Positions 53,315-61,806 of a stretch of DNA of 64,000 nt are shown in pieces. Origin of the DNA: an uncultured Lachnospiraceae bacterium (GTDB lineage Bacteria; Bacillota; Clostridia; Lachnospirales; Lachnospiraceae). A program made the translations under genes and the position numbers. Every line of letters starts with the position of its first letter. Position 1 is the first letter of the stretch. The stretch lies in the NCBI GenBank assembly GCA_947363565.1, contig CANAPP010000002.1, positions 1 through 64,000 on the forward strand, read 5' to 3'. Below the pieces are notes generated by a model. It was given only the letters and a program-made list of their open reading frames with translations, was not told the DNA's origin and did not search any database.

Positions 53315-54058
53315 ATGTTAAAAGGAAAGATAGCTGTTGTAACAGGCGGTACGAGAGGAATCGGATTTTCTATCGTAAAGAAATACCTGGAGAACGGAGC
53401 GAAAGTGGTTCTGTTCGGCTCCAGGGCAGAGACGGTGGACAAGGCGCTCGCCGCGCTGAAGGAGGAGAATGCGGACTGGGAAGTGAGCGGGGATTACCCG
53501 AACCTTAAGGACGCAGCTTCTGTGGAGGAAGCCATCACAAAAGTGAAAGAAAAGTACGGAAGGATTGACATTCTCGTGAATAATGCGGGCGTGTCTGACA
53601 GCAAGAAGGTTGAGGATTACACCTCAGAGCATTTTGCGAATATCATGCAGCTTAATGTCAATGCGATCATGAATACGATCATACCGGCAGTGAAGATCAT
53701 GAGGGAACAGGGTGGAGGCTGTATCTTGAATACCAGCTCCATGGTAAGTATATGCGGACAGCCAAGCGGCGTTGCATATCCCACAAGTAAATCCGCAGTG
53801 AACGGGCTTACTTGGTCTCTGGCCAGAGAGCTTGGGCCGAGCGGCATCCGGGTGAATGCGGTGGCGCCGGGGATTACGAAGACAGATATGGTAGCGGCTC
53901 TCCCGGAACAGATGATAAAGCCGCTGATCAATGCTATCCCGCTGCGCAGGATCGGGGAGCCGGATGATATTGCCAATGCGTTCCTGTTTTTGGCAAGCGA
54001 TATGGCAAGTTATGTGACAGGAGAGATTCTTTCCGTGGATGGAGCTATGAGGTCATAA
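53315..54058 (+). CDS. Short-chain dehydrogenase/reductase, BaiA-like
   Basis: 247 residues, classical SDR. The cofactor motif is TGGTRGIGF (10-18), then NNAG (89-92); the catalytic residues are S142, Y155 and K159 (YPTSK). FGSRAETVDKALAALKEE and the end TGEILSVDGAMRS recall the bile-acid 3-alpha-hydroxysteroid dehydrogenase BaiA of [Clostridium] scindens, from memory of that sequence. A FabG-like or other alcohol dehydrogenase role is equally possible. No other bai gene is nearby. Ribosome binding site AAGGAGG. It ends at a shared terminator. Confidence 0.85.
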   Translation: MLKGKIAVVTGGTRGIGFSIVKKYLENGAKVVLFGSRAETVDKALAALKEENADWEVSGDYPNLKDAASVEEAITKVKEKYGRIDILVNNAGVSDSKKVEDYTSEHFANIMQLNVNAIMNTIIPAVKIMREQGGGCILNTSSMVSICGQPSGVAYPTSKSAVNGLTWSLARELGPSGIRVNAVAPGITKTDMVAALPEQMIKPLINAIPLRRIGEPDDIANAFLFLASDMASYVTGEILSVDGAMRS

Positions 54059-54086
54059 GAACTGCAAAAAAGCAGATAAGCGTATG

Positions 54087-54118
54087 AAAGGGGTGTCAGA
54101 AAAGACAGCCCCTTTTTA
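54087..54118. terminator. Bidirectional terminator, SDR gene / degV
   Basis: aaggggtgtc pairs with gacagcccctt past one bulged C, with A- and T-runs outside, between convergent genes. Confidence 0.7.
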
Positions 54119-54123
54119 TTGGA

Positions 54124-54978
54124 TCATTTTGTTTCTTTTGCCACATATACGATGCCGAACGCCCCTGTCCCGATATGCGTCCCGATGATCGGCCCGATGC
54201 CGCGTACCTTCGGGGATTCGATATCCAGTCCGCATTTTTGGAGCGTATGCACAAATGCCGCACAGTTTTTCTGGTCATAGGCGTAGAGGAAATATACCGG
54301 GCAGTCCATGTCCGGTTCATCGGCCATAGTAAGCTTCGCCACCTGACGGCAGGCATGACGGATCCCCATCTGCTTGCCGCAGAGGGATACATTGCCGTCT
54401 GCGGTAAAGGTGATGATGGGCTTAAGGTTGGCTAAGTTCCCGAGCGCAGCGGTAGTCTTCGACAGCCGTCCGCCCTTTGCCAGGTATTCCAAAGTATCAA
54501 GGCCGGCGAAAAGGCGGAGCCTGGGCTTTAAGTTCTCAATCTCTGTGACGATCTCCTGCGCGGTGCGCCCCGCATCCCGCATCTTAACCGCACGGTCGAC
54601 CAGGATGCGCATCCCAAGCGTCGCAATCCTGCTGTCGATGATAAAAATATTTTCATACTCTGCCATGCCCTTTGCCAGCGTCGCATTCTGCAGGGTTCCG
54701 CTTAACGCGCCGGAGATCAGGATGGCGATCACTGTGTCGCCGGCTTCTTTTGCCTCCTCAAAGCAGCTAAGGAAGTTAGAAGGCGAGGGCTGCGACGTCT
54801 TTGGAAAATCCTTCCCTTCGGTCAGGAGCTGGAAAAACTCTTCCTTGGTGATGTCCCGGCCATCCAGATATTCTTTATCGCCGAAGGTCACGGTCATGGG
54901 GATACAGGTAATCTGCCGCTTTTTGATCTCCTGTGCAGAATAATCGGCGGCAGAGTCAGTAATAATACGGATTGCCAT
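54124..54978 (-). CDS. DegV family fatty-acid-binding protein
   Basis: 284 residues. The family binds a fatty acid and passes it to fatty acid kinase FakA as the FakB subunit. Typical stretches are IITDSAADYSAQ, FPKTSQPSPSNFLSCFEEA (the TSQPS loop), ILISGALSGTLQNA and IGTHIGTGAFGIVYV at the end. Ribosome binding site AAAGGAGAAAG. It has a good promoter and is divergent from moaC. Confidence 0.93.
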   Translation of the reverse strand: MAIRIITDSAADYSAQEIKKRQITCIPMTVTFGDKEYLDGRDITKEEFFQLLTEGKDFPKTSQPSPSNFLSCFEEAKEAGDTVIAILISGALSGTLQNATLAKGMAEYENIFIIDSRIATLGMRILVDRAVKMRDAGRTAQEIVTEIENLKPRLRLFAGLDTLEYLAKGGRLSKTTAALGNLANLKPIITFTADGNVSLCGKQMGIRHACRQVAKLTMADEPDMDCPVYFLYAYDQKNCAAFVHTLQKCGLDIESPKVRGIGPIIGTHIGTGAFGIVYVAKETK

Positions 54979-55025
54979 AGTATCTTTCTCCTTTTCATCG
55001 GATGTATTTTTCTATTTAAATAAGA

Positions 55026-55054
55026 ACTATATCGCAAACAATTGAAAAAGTCAA
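55026..55054 (-). promoter_or_regulatory. Predicted sigma-A promoter of degV
   Basis: On the minus strand, TTGACT (55054-55049), a 17-base spacer, TATAGT (55031-55026). Confidence 0.65.
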
Positions 55055-55113
55055 TGTATATGACGGAATAATGTGTTATACTGTATCTGTATATTTTGAA
55101 AAGGAGAAGTAAC

Positions 55114-55698
55114 ATGGGCGATTTTACGCATTTTGACTTGCAGGGCAATGCGGTTATGGTAGATGTGAGCAAAAAGACGGATACGGCCAGGGAGGCAGTG
55201 GCGTGCGGCCGCATTCAGATGTCCCAGGAGTGCTTCCATCTGGTAAAGGGCGGAGGCATGAAGAAGGGCGACGTGCTGGGCGTGGCAAGGATCGCCGGCA
55301 TCATGGGGGCGAAGAAAACCTCGGAGTTGATTCCGCTGTGCCACATCATCGGGCTTACGGGAGTGGAGGTTGAGTTTGAGCTGCGGCCGGAGATCTATGC
55401 CATAGAAGCCAGATGCACGGCACGGACAGTGGGGAAGACCGGCGTTGAGATGGAAGCCCTGACCGGGGTGAATGTTGCGCTTCTTACCATATATGATATG
55501 TGCAAGGCAGTGGATAAGGGGATGTTTATCGAGAGCATCCACCTGCTAAAGAAGTCCGGCGGAAAGAGCGGGACATGGACTGCCGGGGAAGAGGCGGCCG
55601 GGAGTACGCTGCAGCTTTGGGGTGAGAAAAAGGAGCAGGGTTACCGGAATAAAAAGGGCGATCCGGGGGATGTAAGCCTCTGGGATATGAACCGATGA
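55114..55698 (+). CDS. moaC: Cyclic pyranopterin monophosphate synthase with C-terminal extension
   Basis: 194 residues from the ATG at 55114 behind AAAAGGAGAAG. It forms cPMP in molybdenum cofactor synthesis. The core is complete: [36 protein letters not shown] and [29 protein letters not shown]. The normal protein ends near [11 protein letters not shown]; here about 35 more residues follow ([20 protein letters not shown] and on), of unknown meaning. A MogA/MoaB-type gene lies 2 kb downstream. Confidence 0.93.
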   Translation: MGDFTHFDLQGNAVMVDVSKKTDTAREAVACGRIQMSQECFHLVKGGGMKKGDVLGVARIAGIMGAKKTSELIPLCHIIGLTGVEVEFELRPEIYAIEARCTARTVGKTGVEMEALTGVNVALLTIYDMCKAVDKGMFIESIHLLKKSGGKSGTWTAGEEAAGSTLQLWGEKKEQGYRNKKGDPGDVSLWDMNR

Positions 55699-55768
55699 AT
55701 AGTTTTAATACGGGTTTAATGTGACAGGTTATAATGATAACTAACGAACAGAACAAAGAGGTGGACGT

Positions 55769-57535
55769 ATGATGAAGAAAAAATTTACTGGTAAACTGAT
55801 CGCTTTTGCTGTGTGTGCCTGTCTGGCAGTGTCCGGACTGCCGGCGGCAGGCCAGGCAGAGGTCCTGGCGCAGGATGTGAAAGAGGGGTACACAGATACG
55901 GATATCCGTGACGGGGCTGCGGCCGCAGAAGATATGACCGGGGCAGAAGAGAAAAAGAGCGCACAGGATACCGGGAGTGTGCAGGATGCCCAGGAGATAC
56001 TTGCGGCTTCGGGAGCGAAGGTCTCCATGGACGATGCAGAAAAGATCCTGGTGGAGTTCAAGGTGTCAAAAAGCAAGGTGAATGATGACCCGCTGGACGG
56101 AGCATATAATTACAAGGGGAGCAATATGCGGCCCCAGATAATCGTGTATCCCATCGAGCGGATTGCGGATGAAGAAGGCATAGATGAAGATAAGCTGTAC
56201 AAAAATGAACAGGGAGAACTGTTCAAAAAAGGCGAGGCTCTGATCAAGGATACGGATTATACCATAAGCTACCCGGCCGCCTGTATGCTGCCCGGCGAAT
56301 ATGAGCTGACGGTAAGCGCGAAGGATAATTCTGACGATTATCAGGGGTCAAGGAAGGTGGCTTACCAGGTTGTCGAGAAGGCGCATAAGTGGAGCGACTG
56401 GAAGACGACCATAAAGCAGACGGTATTCCGTGAAGGAAAAAAGCAGCGCACCTGCGCTGTCTGCGGGAAGACTGAGACCGTGGTGTTAGAAAAGCCTAAG
56501 GCGACCATTAAGCTTAATATGACCACCATCCCTCTGCAGGTTAAGAAGTCCACATCGCTGTTTAAGGTGAGCGGCCTTGCGTCGGGTGATTCGGTAAAGT
56601 CCTATGAAAGCAGCGATAAGAAGATATTTACGGTGAATAAGAATGGTAAGATAAGCGGGAAGAAAAAGGGAACGGCGAAGCTTACCGTTACGCTGGCCAG
56701 CGGAAAGAAGGCGACGGCAAAGGTCAAGGTGCAAAAAGGCGCGGTCAAGACTACAAAGGTGACCGTCAACGCATCTAAGCTTGTCTTGCTCAAGGGTGGA
56801 AATTATACGTTGAAGGCGACGCTTGCGCCGCTCACGACCCAGCAGAAGGTCACGTATTCAACGTCCAACAAGAAGGTTGCCACAGTAAGCAGCAAAGGTA
56901 TAGTCACGGCGAAGAAAAAGGGAACAGTCGCCATTACCGTAAAGTCCGGAAGCAAGAAGGCCAAGATCAACGTAACCGTGCAGGTCAAAACCTTCCCGAA
57001 GGGGGACGGCAACGCATTTCTGGAGTCCTGCAAAAAGATTGCGGACACGATCATGAGTGACGGAAACTGGATCTATTTCAGCGGGGCAGGCATGAAGAAG
57101 AGCTTTGCTGAGGCCAGGGACCACAATCCGAGACAGACAAGCTGTGCCAATTATGTGAATTTCTGTATGCAGGAGTTTGGTACGCTCCAGCCTGGAATGG
57201 CATTTTACAGTGACGGGAAAGGAAAGCTTGTCTATCAGGGGAATTCTGCGATGAAGGCGGCTACAAAGGAACTTGTGGAGAAAAATTATGAGATTTTGAA
57301 GATCGGCGGCAAGAAGGCGGTGAATGCGGGGCTTGTGCCGGGAGATATCTGCCTGTATAAAGGGCATACGAATGTATTTGCGGGGATGAACAGCGAAGGG
57401 GTGCCGATGTGGTATGATGCGGGCAGGAATTCTACTTCGGACGGAAAGCCCCAGAGCGGATATTTTACCAACATGTACAGGGCGTCCTACTATAATTCCA
57501 TGCCGATCTACATCGTGCTCAGGCTGAAGAAATAG
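55769..57535 (+). CDS. Secreted protein with two Big_2 domains and an amidase-like C-terminus
   Basis: 588 residues. A signal peptide (KKKFTGKLIAFAVCACLAVSGLPAAGQA) is followed by a linker, a beta domain with a C-x2-C pair (RTCAVCGKTE) and two bacterial Ig-like Big_2 domains at about 244-330 and 332-405 (YESSDKKIFTVNKNGKISG; YSTSNKKVATVSSKGIVTA). From about 411 the chain resembles NlpC/P60 or CHAP-type cysteine peptidases: the cysteine in RQTSCANYVNFC near 458 and the histidine in KGHTNVFAGM near 532. It could trim peptidoglycan. Catalytic assignment is inference. It lies between two molybdenum cofactor genes. Confidence 0.82.
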   Translation: MMKKKFTGKLIAFAVCACLAVSGLPAAGQAEVLAQDVKEGYTDTDIRDGAAAAEDMTGAEEKKSAQDTGSVQDAQEILAASGAKVSMDDAEKILVEFKVSKSKVNDDPLDGAYNYKGSNMRPQIIVYPIERIADEEGIDEDKLYKNEQGELFKKGEALIKDTDYTISYPAACMLPGEYELTVSAKDNSDDYQGSRKVAYQVVEKAHKWSDWKTTIKQTVFREGKKQRTCAVCGKTETVVLEKPKATIKLNMTTIPLQVKKSTSLFKVSGLASGDSVKSYESSDKKIFTVNKNGKISGKKKGTAKLTVTLASGKKATAKVKVQKGAVKTTKVTVNASKLVLLKGGNYTLKATLAPLTTQQKVTYSTSNKKVATVSSKGIVTAKKKGTVAITVKSGSKKAKINVTVQVKTFPKGDGNAFLESCKKIADTIMSDGNWIYFSGAGMKKSFAEARDHNPRQTSCANYVNFCMQEFGTLQPGMAFYSDGKGKLVYQGNSAMKAATKELVEKNYEILKIGGKKAVNAGLVPGDICLYKGHTNVFAGMNSEGVPMWYDAGRNSTSDGKPQSGYFTNMYRASYYNSMPIYIVLRLKK

Positions 57536-57637
57536 GCATTGCCATTCATGACATTTACATTGCATTATGTTTAGAAAAGGGTTAAAATCTAAGTTAATGA
57601 CCTGGAGGAACCACGAAGGATGAAAGGGAGGTTACAT

Positions 57638-58108
57638 ATGAGGGTAGCGATACTGACAGCGAATACAGCGGTATATAGGGAGCAGGAGGAAGACAGGGGC
57701 GGAAAGGCCATTAAGAAGATGGTGGAGAAAGCCGGGGATCAGGTAGTGTTTATGAAGGCAGTTCCCAATGACCGGAAAGTACTGGCGACGATCATGCAGA
57801 GGATGGCGGACGGGGCGATCGCCGATCTGATCCTCACCACCGGAGGGGCAGGCTGCGGGCCGGAGGACTGTACGCCGGAGGCGACGATGGATGTAACGGA
57901 GCGTCCTGTGCCCGGGATTCCGGAGGCCATGCGCGCCTATATGATGTCCCTGACAAAGCGCTCCATGTTAAACCGCTGCGCGGCGGGCATAAAGGGAGAG
58001 ACGCTGATCGTGAACCTTCCGGGCAAGGAAGGCGCGGTGAAGGCAGCGCTTGAATACCTCCTTCCTGAGATCCGGCACGCGGTGAAGGTGCTTAAAGGAG
58101 AGGTCTAG
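57638..58108 (+). CDS. MogA/MoaB-type molybdopterin adenylyltransferase-like protein
   Basis: 156 residues from the ATG at 57638 behind AAAGGGAGG. It belongs to the family that adenylates molybdopterin. The glycine-rich substrate loop LTTGGAGCGPEDCTPEAT and the later IVNLPGKEGAVKAALEYLLPEI are present, as is SMLNRCAAGIKG. Whether it is MogA-like or the inactive MoaB type cannot be told. The MBL-fold gene starts right after its stop codon. Confidence 0.9.
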   Translation: MRVAILTANTAVYREQEEDRGGKAIKKMVEKAGDQVVFMKAVPNDRKVLATIMQRMADGAIADLILTTGGAGCGPEDCTPEATMDVTERPVPGIPEAMRAYMMSLTKRSMLNRCAAGIKGETLIVNLPGKEGAVKAALEYLLPEIRHAVKVLKGEV

Positions 58109-58792
58109 ATGCGGGTCACTTATCTGTACCACAGTGGATTTGCGGTGGAATTCGAAGATATCGTGATGGTTTTTGACTATTATAAGGGAGAACTGCCGGG
58201 ATCGGCCAAGGGAAAAAAGCTTTATGTCTTTTCCAGCCATTACCATAAGGATCATTTTCAGTACAGAGTATTTGACTGGGCAGAGGAATACGATGTCACC
58301 TATATCCTCTCAAAGGATATCCGGACAAGAGGACCTGAGGGTAGGACAGTCAAGGTAAAGAAATGGCAGGAGATACAGGTGGATGATCTCCAGATAAAAA
58401 CGCTCCGCTCAACGGATGTAGGTGTGGCGTTCCTTGTGCGCGTCAAAGGCGTGACGATCTATCACGCGGGAGACTTGAACTGGTGGCACTGGGAGGAGGA
58501 AGGACCGGATTACAACAAAAAGATGGAAAAGGATTACAAGGAGGAGATCTCAAGGCTTGAGGGAGAGCATATCGATCTTGCTTTTGTGCCGTTAGATCCG
58601 AGGCTTTCCGAGGCTTACGGCTGGGGAGCAGATTATTTTATGCGGCATACAGATACGCGGTATCTGTTTCCTATGCATCTGTGGGGAGGCTACAAGACGG
58701 TTTTAAGATTCCTTGAGGATCCGCTGTCAGAAGGGTACCGGGAGCGGATCGTGAAGATAGAAAAAAGGCAGCAGAGTTTTGAGATCGGGTAA
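58109..58792 (+). CDS. MBL-fold metallo-hydrolase
   Basis: 227 residues. The metal motif is SSHYHKDHF (H-x-H-x-D-H variant), with a second site in IYHAGDLNWWHWEEE and a last histidine in FPMHLWGGY. This subgroup resembles UlaG-like or YfeZ-like hydrolases; the substrate is unknown. No signal peptide. It abuts the MogA-type gene and is followed by rnhA after 9 bases. Confidence 0.88.
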   Translation: MRVTYLYHSGFAVEFEDIVMVFDYYKGELPGSAKGKKLYVFSSHYHKDHFQYRVFDWAEEYDVTYILSKDIRTRGPEGRTVKVKKWQEIQVDDLQIKTLRSTDVGVAFLVRVKGVTIYHAGDLNWWHWEEEGPDYNKKMEKDYKEEISRLEGEHIDLAFVPLDPRLSEAYGWGADYFMRHTDTRYLFPMHLWGGYKTVLRFLEDPLSEGYRERIVKIEKRQQSFEIG

Positions 58793-58801
58793 GGAGGAGT
58801 T

Positions 58802-59272
58802 ATGAAGGTCAGTATATACACAGACGGCGCGGCCCGCGGCAATCCGGACGGACCCGGAGGATACGGCACGGTGCTTGAGTATGTAGATACAAAAGGGGAA
58901 CTTCACAGGAAAGAGCTTTCCCAGGGATATAAGAAGACGACAAACAACCGTATGGAGCTGATGGCGGTGATTGCCGGCTTAGAAGCGCTGAACCGGCCCT
59001 GCGAGGTTTCCCTCTATTCGGATTCCAAATACGTGGTGGATGCCTTCAACCAGCACTGGATAGACGGATGGCTAAAAAAAGGCTGGAAGCGTGGAAAGAA
59101 TGAGCCGGTGAAGAATGTGGATCTCTGGAAACGGCTGCTGGCGGCAAAGGAAAAGCATCAGGTCAGATTCATCTGGGTCAAGGGCCACGACGGGCATCCG
59201 CAGAATGAGCGGTGCGATACGCTGGCTACTTCGGCGGCGGACGGCCGCGATCTGCTTGAGGATAATGCCTGA
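58802..59272 (+). CDS. rnhA: Ribonuclease HI
   Basis: 156 residues. It cuts the RNA strand of RNA:DNA hybrids. The four catalytic acids are visible: D8 ([10 protein letters not shown]), E52 (NNRMELMAV), D74 ([11 protein letters not shown]) and D139 (NERCDTLA), with the basic protrusion [17 protein letters not shown]. Full length for the type I enzyme. Ribosome binding site AAGGAGG. The RNase P RNA gene follows. Confidence 0.97.
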   Translation: MKVSIYTDGAARGNPDGPGGYGTVLEYVDTKGELHRKELSQGYKKTTNNRMELMAVIAGLEALNRPCEVSLYSDSKYVVDAFNQHWIDGWLKKGWKRGKNEPVKNVDLWKRLLAAKEKHQVRFIWVKGHDGHPQNERCDTLATSAADGRDLLEDNA

Positions 59273-59287
59273 TCGAAAAAAAGGGAT

Positions 59288-59316
59288 TTGCCATCGGGCA
59301 GAAAGTATGTTATAAT
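59288..59316 (+). promoter_or_regulatory. Predicted promoter of rnpB
   Basis: TTGCCA (59288-59293), a 17-base spacer, TATAAT (59311-59316). Transcription would start close to 59323. Confidence 0.75.
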
Positions 59317-59322
59317 CGGAAA

Positions 59323-59680
59323 CTGCGAGTAAGACAGGTAATCGCGGCTGCAGGAAGCCGAAAGGCTGCAGGTGAGGAAAGTCCGGGCTTCACAGGGCAG
59401 GATGCCGGATAACGTCCGGTGGAGGCGACTCCAAGGAAAGTGCAACAGAAATGAACCGCCTTCCCAGGGGAAGGTAAGGGTGGAAGGGCAGTGTAAGAGA
59501 CTACCGCCCTGCTGGCAACAGCGGGGGCACATGTAAACCCCATCCGAAGCAAGGCCGGAAAAAGACGAAGTGGCGGCCCGTCACGTCTTAGGTTGGCCGC
59601 TTGAGCCTGCCGGCGACGGCAGGTCTAGATAGATGATTACCCGATGACATGACCCGGCTTATCGTCTTGCTCGCTTTTCA
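59323..59680 (+). ncRNA. rnpB: RNase P RNA (class A)
   Basis: The universal elements are present: gaggaaagtccgggc after the first helices, the acagaaa stretch, and agatagatgatta near the 3' end. The ends pair to form P1: gcgagtaagac (from 59325) with gtcttgctcgc (ending 59674). The RNA is the catalytic part of RNase P and trims tRNA 5' ends. Ends are estimated from the P1 stem. Confidence 0.95.
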
Positions 59681-59716
59681 AAACGCGGGTATTGATTGAT
59701 GAATATGGATTCAGAC

Positions 59717-59768
59717 AAGGGGCGTTGCCAAACCATCTGATTTGATGATCTGGCAGCACCCCCTTTTT
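59717..59768. terminator. Terminator between rnpB and pyrI
   Basis: aaggggcgttgcca and tggcagcaccccctt form an imperfect stem with an inner hairpin, followed by T-run. It can serve both convergent genes. Confidence 0.7.
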
Positions 59769-59782
59769 CGCTTTCTGTTTTA

Positions 59783-60235
59783 TTATTTCCGGGCAAGATG
59801 GCCGGTGTATTTCTCCTCACAGTATTTACAGCGGTAGATCTGCTGTTCTTCGTCTGTCAGCATGAAGATCTGCTCAAGCTCCTGCTCAATGGAAGTGATG
59901 CACCGCGGATTCCTGCAGTGGATGACATTCCGGATCTCGGCCGGGAGGTGGAGCGTCTTTTTGTCTACAATCTCAGCATCCTTGATGATATTGACCGTGA
60001 TATTGTGGTCGATAAAGCCAAGCACATCAAGATCCATGAAATCAATGGGGCACTCAATCTTCATAATGTCTTTTTTGCCCATCTTGCTGCTCTTGGCATT
60101 TTTTATAATCGCCACGCAGCAGTCTAATTTGTCCAAATGGAGGTATTTGTAGATGTCCATGCTCCGGCCGGCCTGGATATGGTCCAGCACGAATCCTTCT
60201 TCAATACGTCCGACATTCAGTGTATTTTTAACCAT
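59783..60235 (-). CDS. pyrI: Aspartate carbamoyltransferase regulatory subunit
   Basis: 150 residues from the ATG at 60235 behind GAGGAGGAA; an in-frame ATG at 60253 is too early. It binds nucleotides and holds the catalytic trimers together. The nucleotide domain is at the start (RIEEGFVLDHIQAG). The zinc domain at the end has its four cysteines in CRNPRC and CKYCEE. It is coupled to pyrB upstream. Confidence 0.95.
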   Translation of the reverse strand: MVKNTLNVGRIEEGFVLDHIQAGRSMDIYKYLHLDKLDCCVAIIKNAKSSKMGKKDIMKIECPIDFMDLDVLGFIDHNITVNIIKDAEIVDKKTLHLPAEIRNVIHCRNPRCITSIEQELEQIFMLTDEEQQIYRCKYCEEKYTGHLARK

Positions 60236-60255
60236 TATGTAATTCCTCCTCATCT

Positions 60256-61176
60256 TTACTTTACTTCAATTTCCAAAAGGGTCAGGATCAGTGCCATGCG
60301 GATGTAGACGCCGTACTGCACCTGCTTAAAGTAAGCAGCTCTCGGGTCGGCATCCACCTCGACAGAGATTTCATTCACCCTCGGGAGAGGATGGAGGACG
60401 TACATATCCTCTGGTGCAAGGGCCATCTTCTTCATATCCAGAATGTAGAAATCTTTCATGCGCACATAATCTTCCTCGTTGAAGAAACGCTCCTTCTGGA
60501 CGCGGGTCATATAGAGGAGGTCAAGATTCGGAAGGGCATCCTCCAGACGGACAACTTCCTCGTAGGGGATCTCATTTTTATCCAGGACGTCAGAGCGGAT
60601 ATATCCCGGAAGCCGGAGTTCCTCAGGAGAGATCAGCACGAACCTGATACCGGGATACCGGACTAACGCATGGATCAGAGAATGGACGGTACGTCCGAAT
60701 TTCAGATCGCCGCACAGACCGATGGTCATATTCCCCAGATGACCCTTCAGGGAACGTATCGTTAAAAGGTCGGTAAGTGTCTGTGTCGGATGCTGATGTC
60801 CGCCGTCGCCGGCATTGATCACCGGGATAGAAGAATGTCTGCATGCAACCATGGGAGCACCTTCTTTTGGATGACGCATGGCACAGATATCTGCGTAGCA
60901 GGAAATGGTGCGGATTGTATCGGATACGCTCTCGCCTTTTGCTGCGGAGCTTGAATCTGCAGAAGAAAATCCCATGATATTTCCGCCTAAGTTCAGCATA
61001 GCAGCCTCATGGCTCAGTCTCGTTCTGGTGCTTGGTTCATAGAAAAGCGTCGCCAGCTTTTTCCCCTCGCACGCATGGGCGTACTTCGCAGGATTCGCTT
61101 CAATGTCCCCGGCAAGATCCATAAGCTTCTCAAGCTCTTCCACGGAAAAATCCATTGGACTCATTAAATGTCTCAT
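60256..61176 (-). CDS. pyrB: Aspartate carbamoyltransferase catalytic subunit
   Basis: 306 residues. It joins carbamoyl phosphate and aspartate in pyrimidine synthesis. The carbamoyl phosphate site [45 protein letters not shown] and [10 protein letters not shown] are intact. The pyrB-pyrI pair encodes a UTP/CTP-controlled enzyme of the E. coli type. No PyrR-binding leader is seen; the leader is only about 30 bases. Confidence 0.97.
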   Translation of the reverse strand: MRHLMSPMDFSVEELEKLMDLAGDIEANPAKYAHACEGKKLATLFYEPSTRTRLSHEAAMLNLGGNIMGFSSADSSSAAKGESVSDTIRTISCYADICAMRHPKEGAPMVACRHSSIPVINAGDGGHQHPTQTLTDLLTIRSLKGHLGNMTIGLCGDLKFGRTVHSLIHALVRYPGIRFVLISPEELRLPGYIRSDVLDKNEIPYEEVVRLEDALPNLDLLYMTRVQKERFFNEEDYVRMKDFYILDMKKMALAPEDMYVLHPLPRVNEISVEVDADPRAAYFKQVQYGVYIRMALILTLLEIEVK

Positions 61177-61215
61177 AAATACCTCCTCAATGTGTAGTTA
61201 AAATTTCCAAAAGAT

Positions 61216-61244
61216 ATCATATAATAAATAGGAGATATTTTCAA
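61216..61244 (-). promoter_or_regulatory. Predicted sigma-A promoter of pyrBI
   Basis: On the minus strand, TTGAAA (61244-61239), a 17-base spacer, TATGAT (61221-61216). The -35 box overlaps the stop codon of the upstream CmpB-like gene. Confidence 0.65.
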
Positions 61245-61636
61245 TGTCTGCAGAGAATTTTTTCAAATAGCAGTCCTGCCCCGAACCAGAGCGGCGCATA
61301 ATCAAGGCGGATCAGACCTTTGATATTCAGCGGACTTTTGCTGTAATCCCATGGACAGGCTTTGAAACGGCGTAAGAACGAGCCTGTTAAATATTCGCCG
61401 GTAAAGATGCAGAGCGTATAGACGCTGCCGCGAAGCCAGAGACTTTGTTTTTTGAGCAAGGCACACACGGGCGAAAGAAAGCTTGCCATACCGTAGATCG
61501 GGAACATCCAGATAGAGGTATTCCCGATTAATTTTGGGTTTTTGTCCATGAGGCAGTGGGCGCTGGTAAAGATGATCTCCATACACCATCCGGTCATGCC
61601 GCAGGTGAGAAAATTGTTTCCGAATTGAGAACTCAT
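61241..61636 (-). CDS. CmpB-like small membrane protein (putative ABC transporter permease family)
   Basis: 131 residues from the ATG at 61636 behind AGGAAGG. Three or four hydrophobic stretches. The pattern TGWCMEIIFTSAH followed by SIWMFPIYGMASFLSPVC and EYLTGSFLRRFKACPWDYS matches the family annotated as putative ABC transporter permease type CmpB; no ATPase gene is nearby, so the transport role is unproven. Upstream of pyrB on the same strand. Confidence 0.75.
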   Translation of the reverse strand: MSSQFGNNFLTCGMTGWCMEIIFTSAHCLMDKNPKLIGNTSIWMFPIYGMASFLSPVCALLKKQSLWLRGSVYTLCIFTGEYLTGSFLRRFKACPWDYSKSPLNIKGLIRLDYAPLWFGAGLLFEKILCRH

Positions 61637-61728
61637 AAAAAACCTTCCTGTTTTGAATTTTATCATAGTATCTGATGAGAGATAGTATGCCAGGACAGGA
61701 AAGTTTTTATGACCTTAAAAAAATATTC

Positions 61729-61757
61729 TTGCAATCGGGAACGTATGGTTGTATAAC
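61729..61757 (+). promoter_or_regulatory. Predicted promoter of pheA
   Basis: TTGCAA (61729-61734), a 17-base spacer, TATAAC (61752-61757). Confidence 0.6.
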
Positions 61758-61806
61758 TATAGTAGCTGGCGCCGGTGCGGCGCAAGGGTCAGGAGGAATG
61801 AAGAAT

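Noticed and set aside
61177..61240. PyrR-type attenuator ahead of pyrB
   Set aside because: The leader is too short and holds no terminator or PyrR-binding hairpin.
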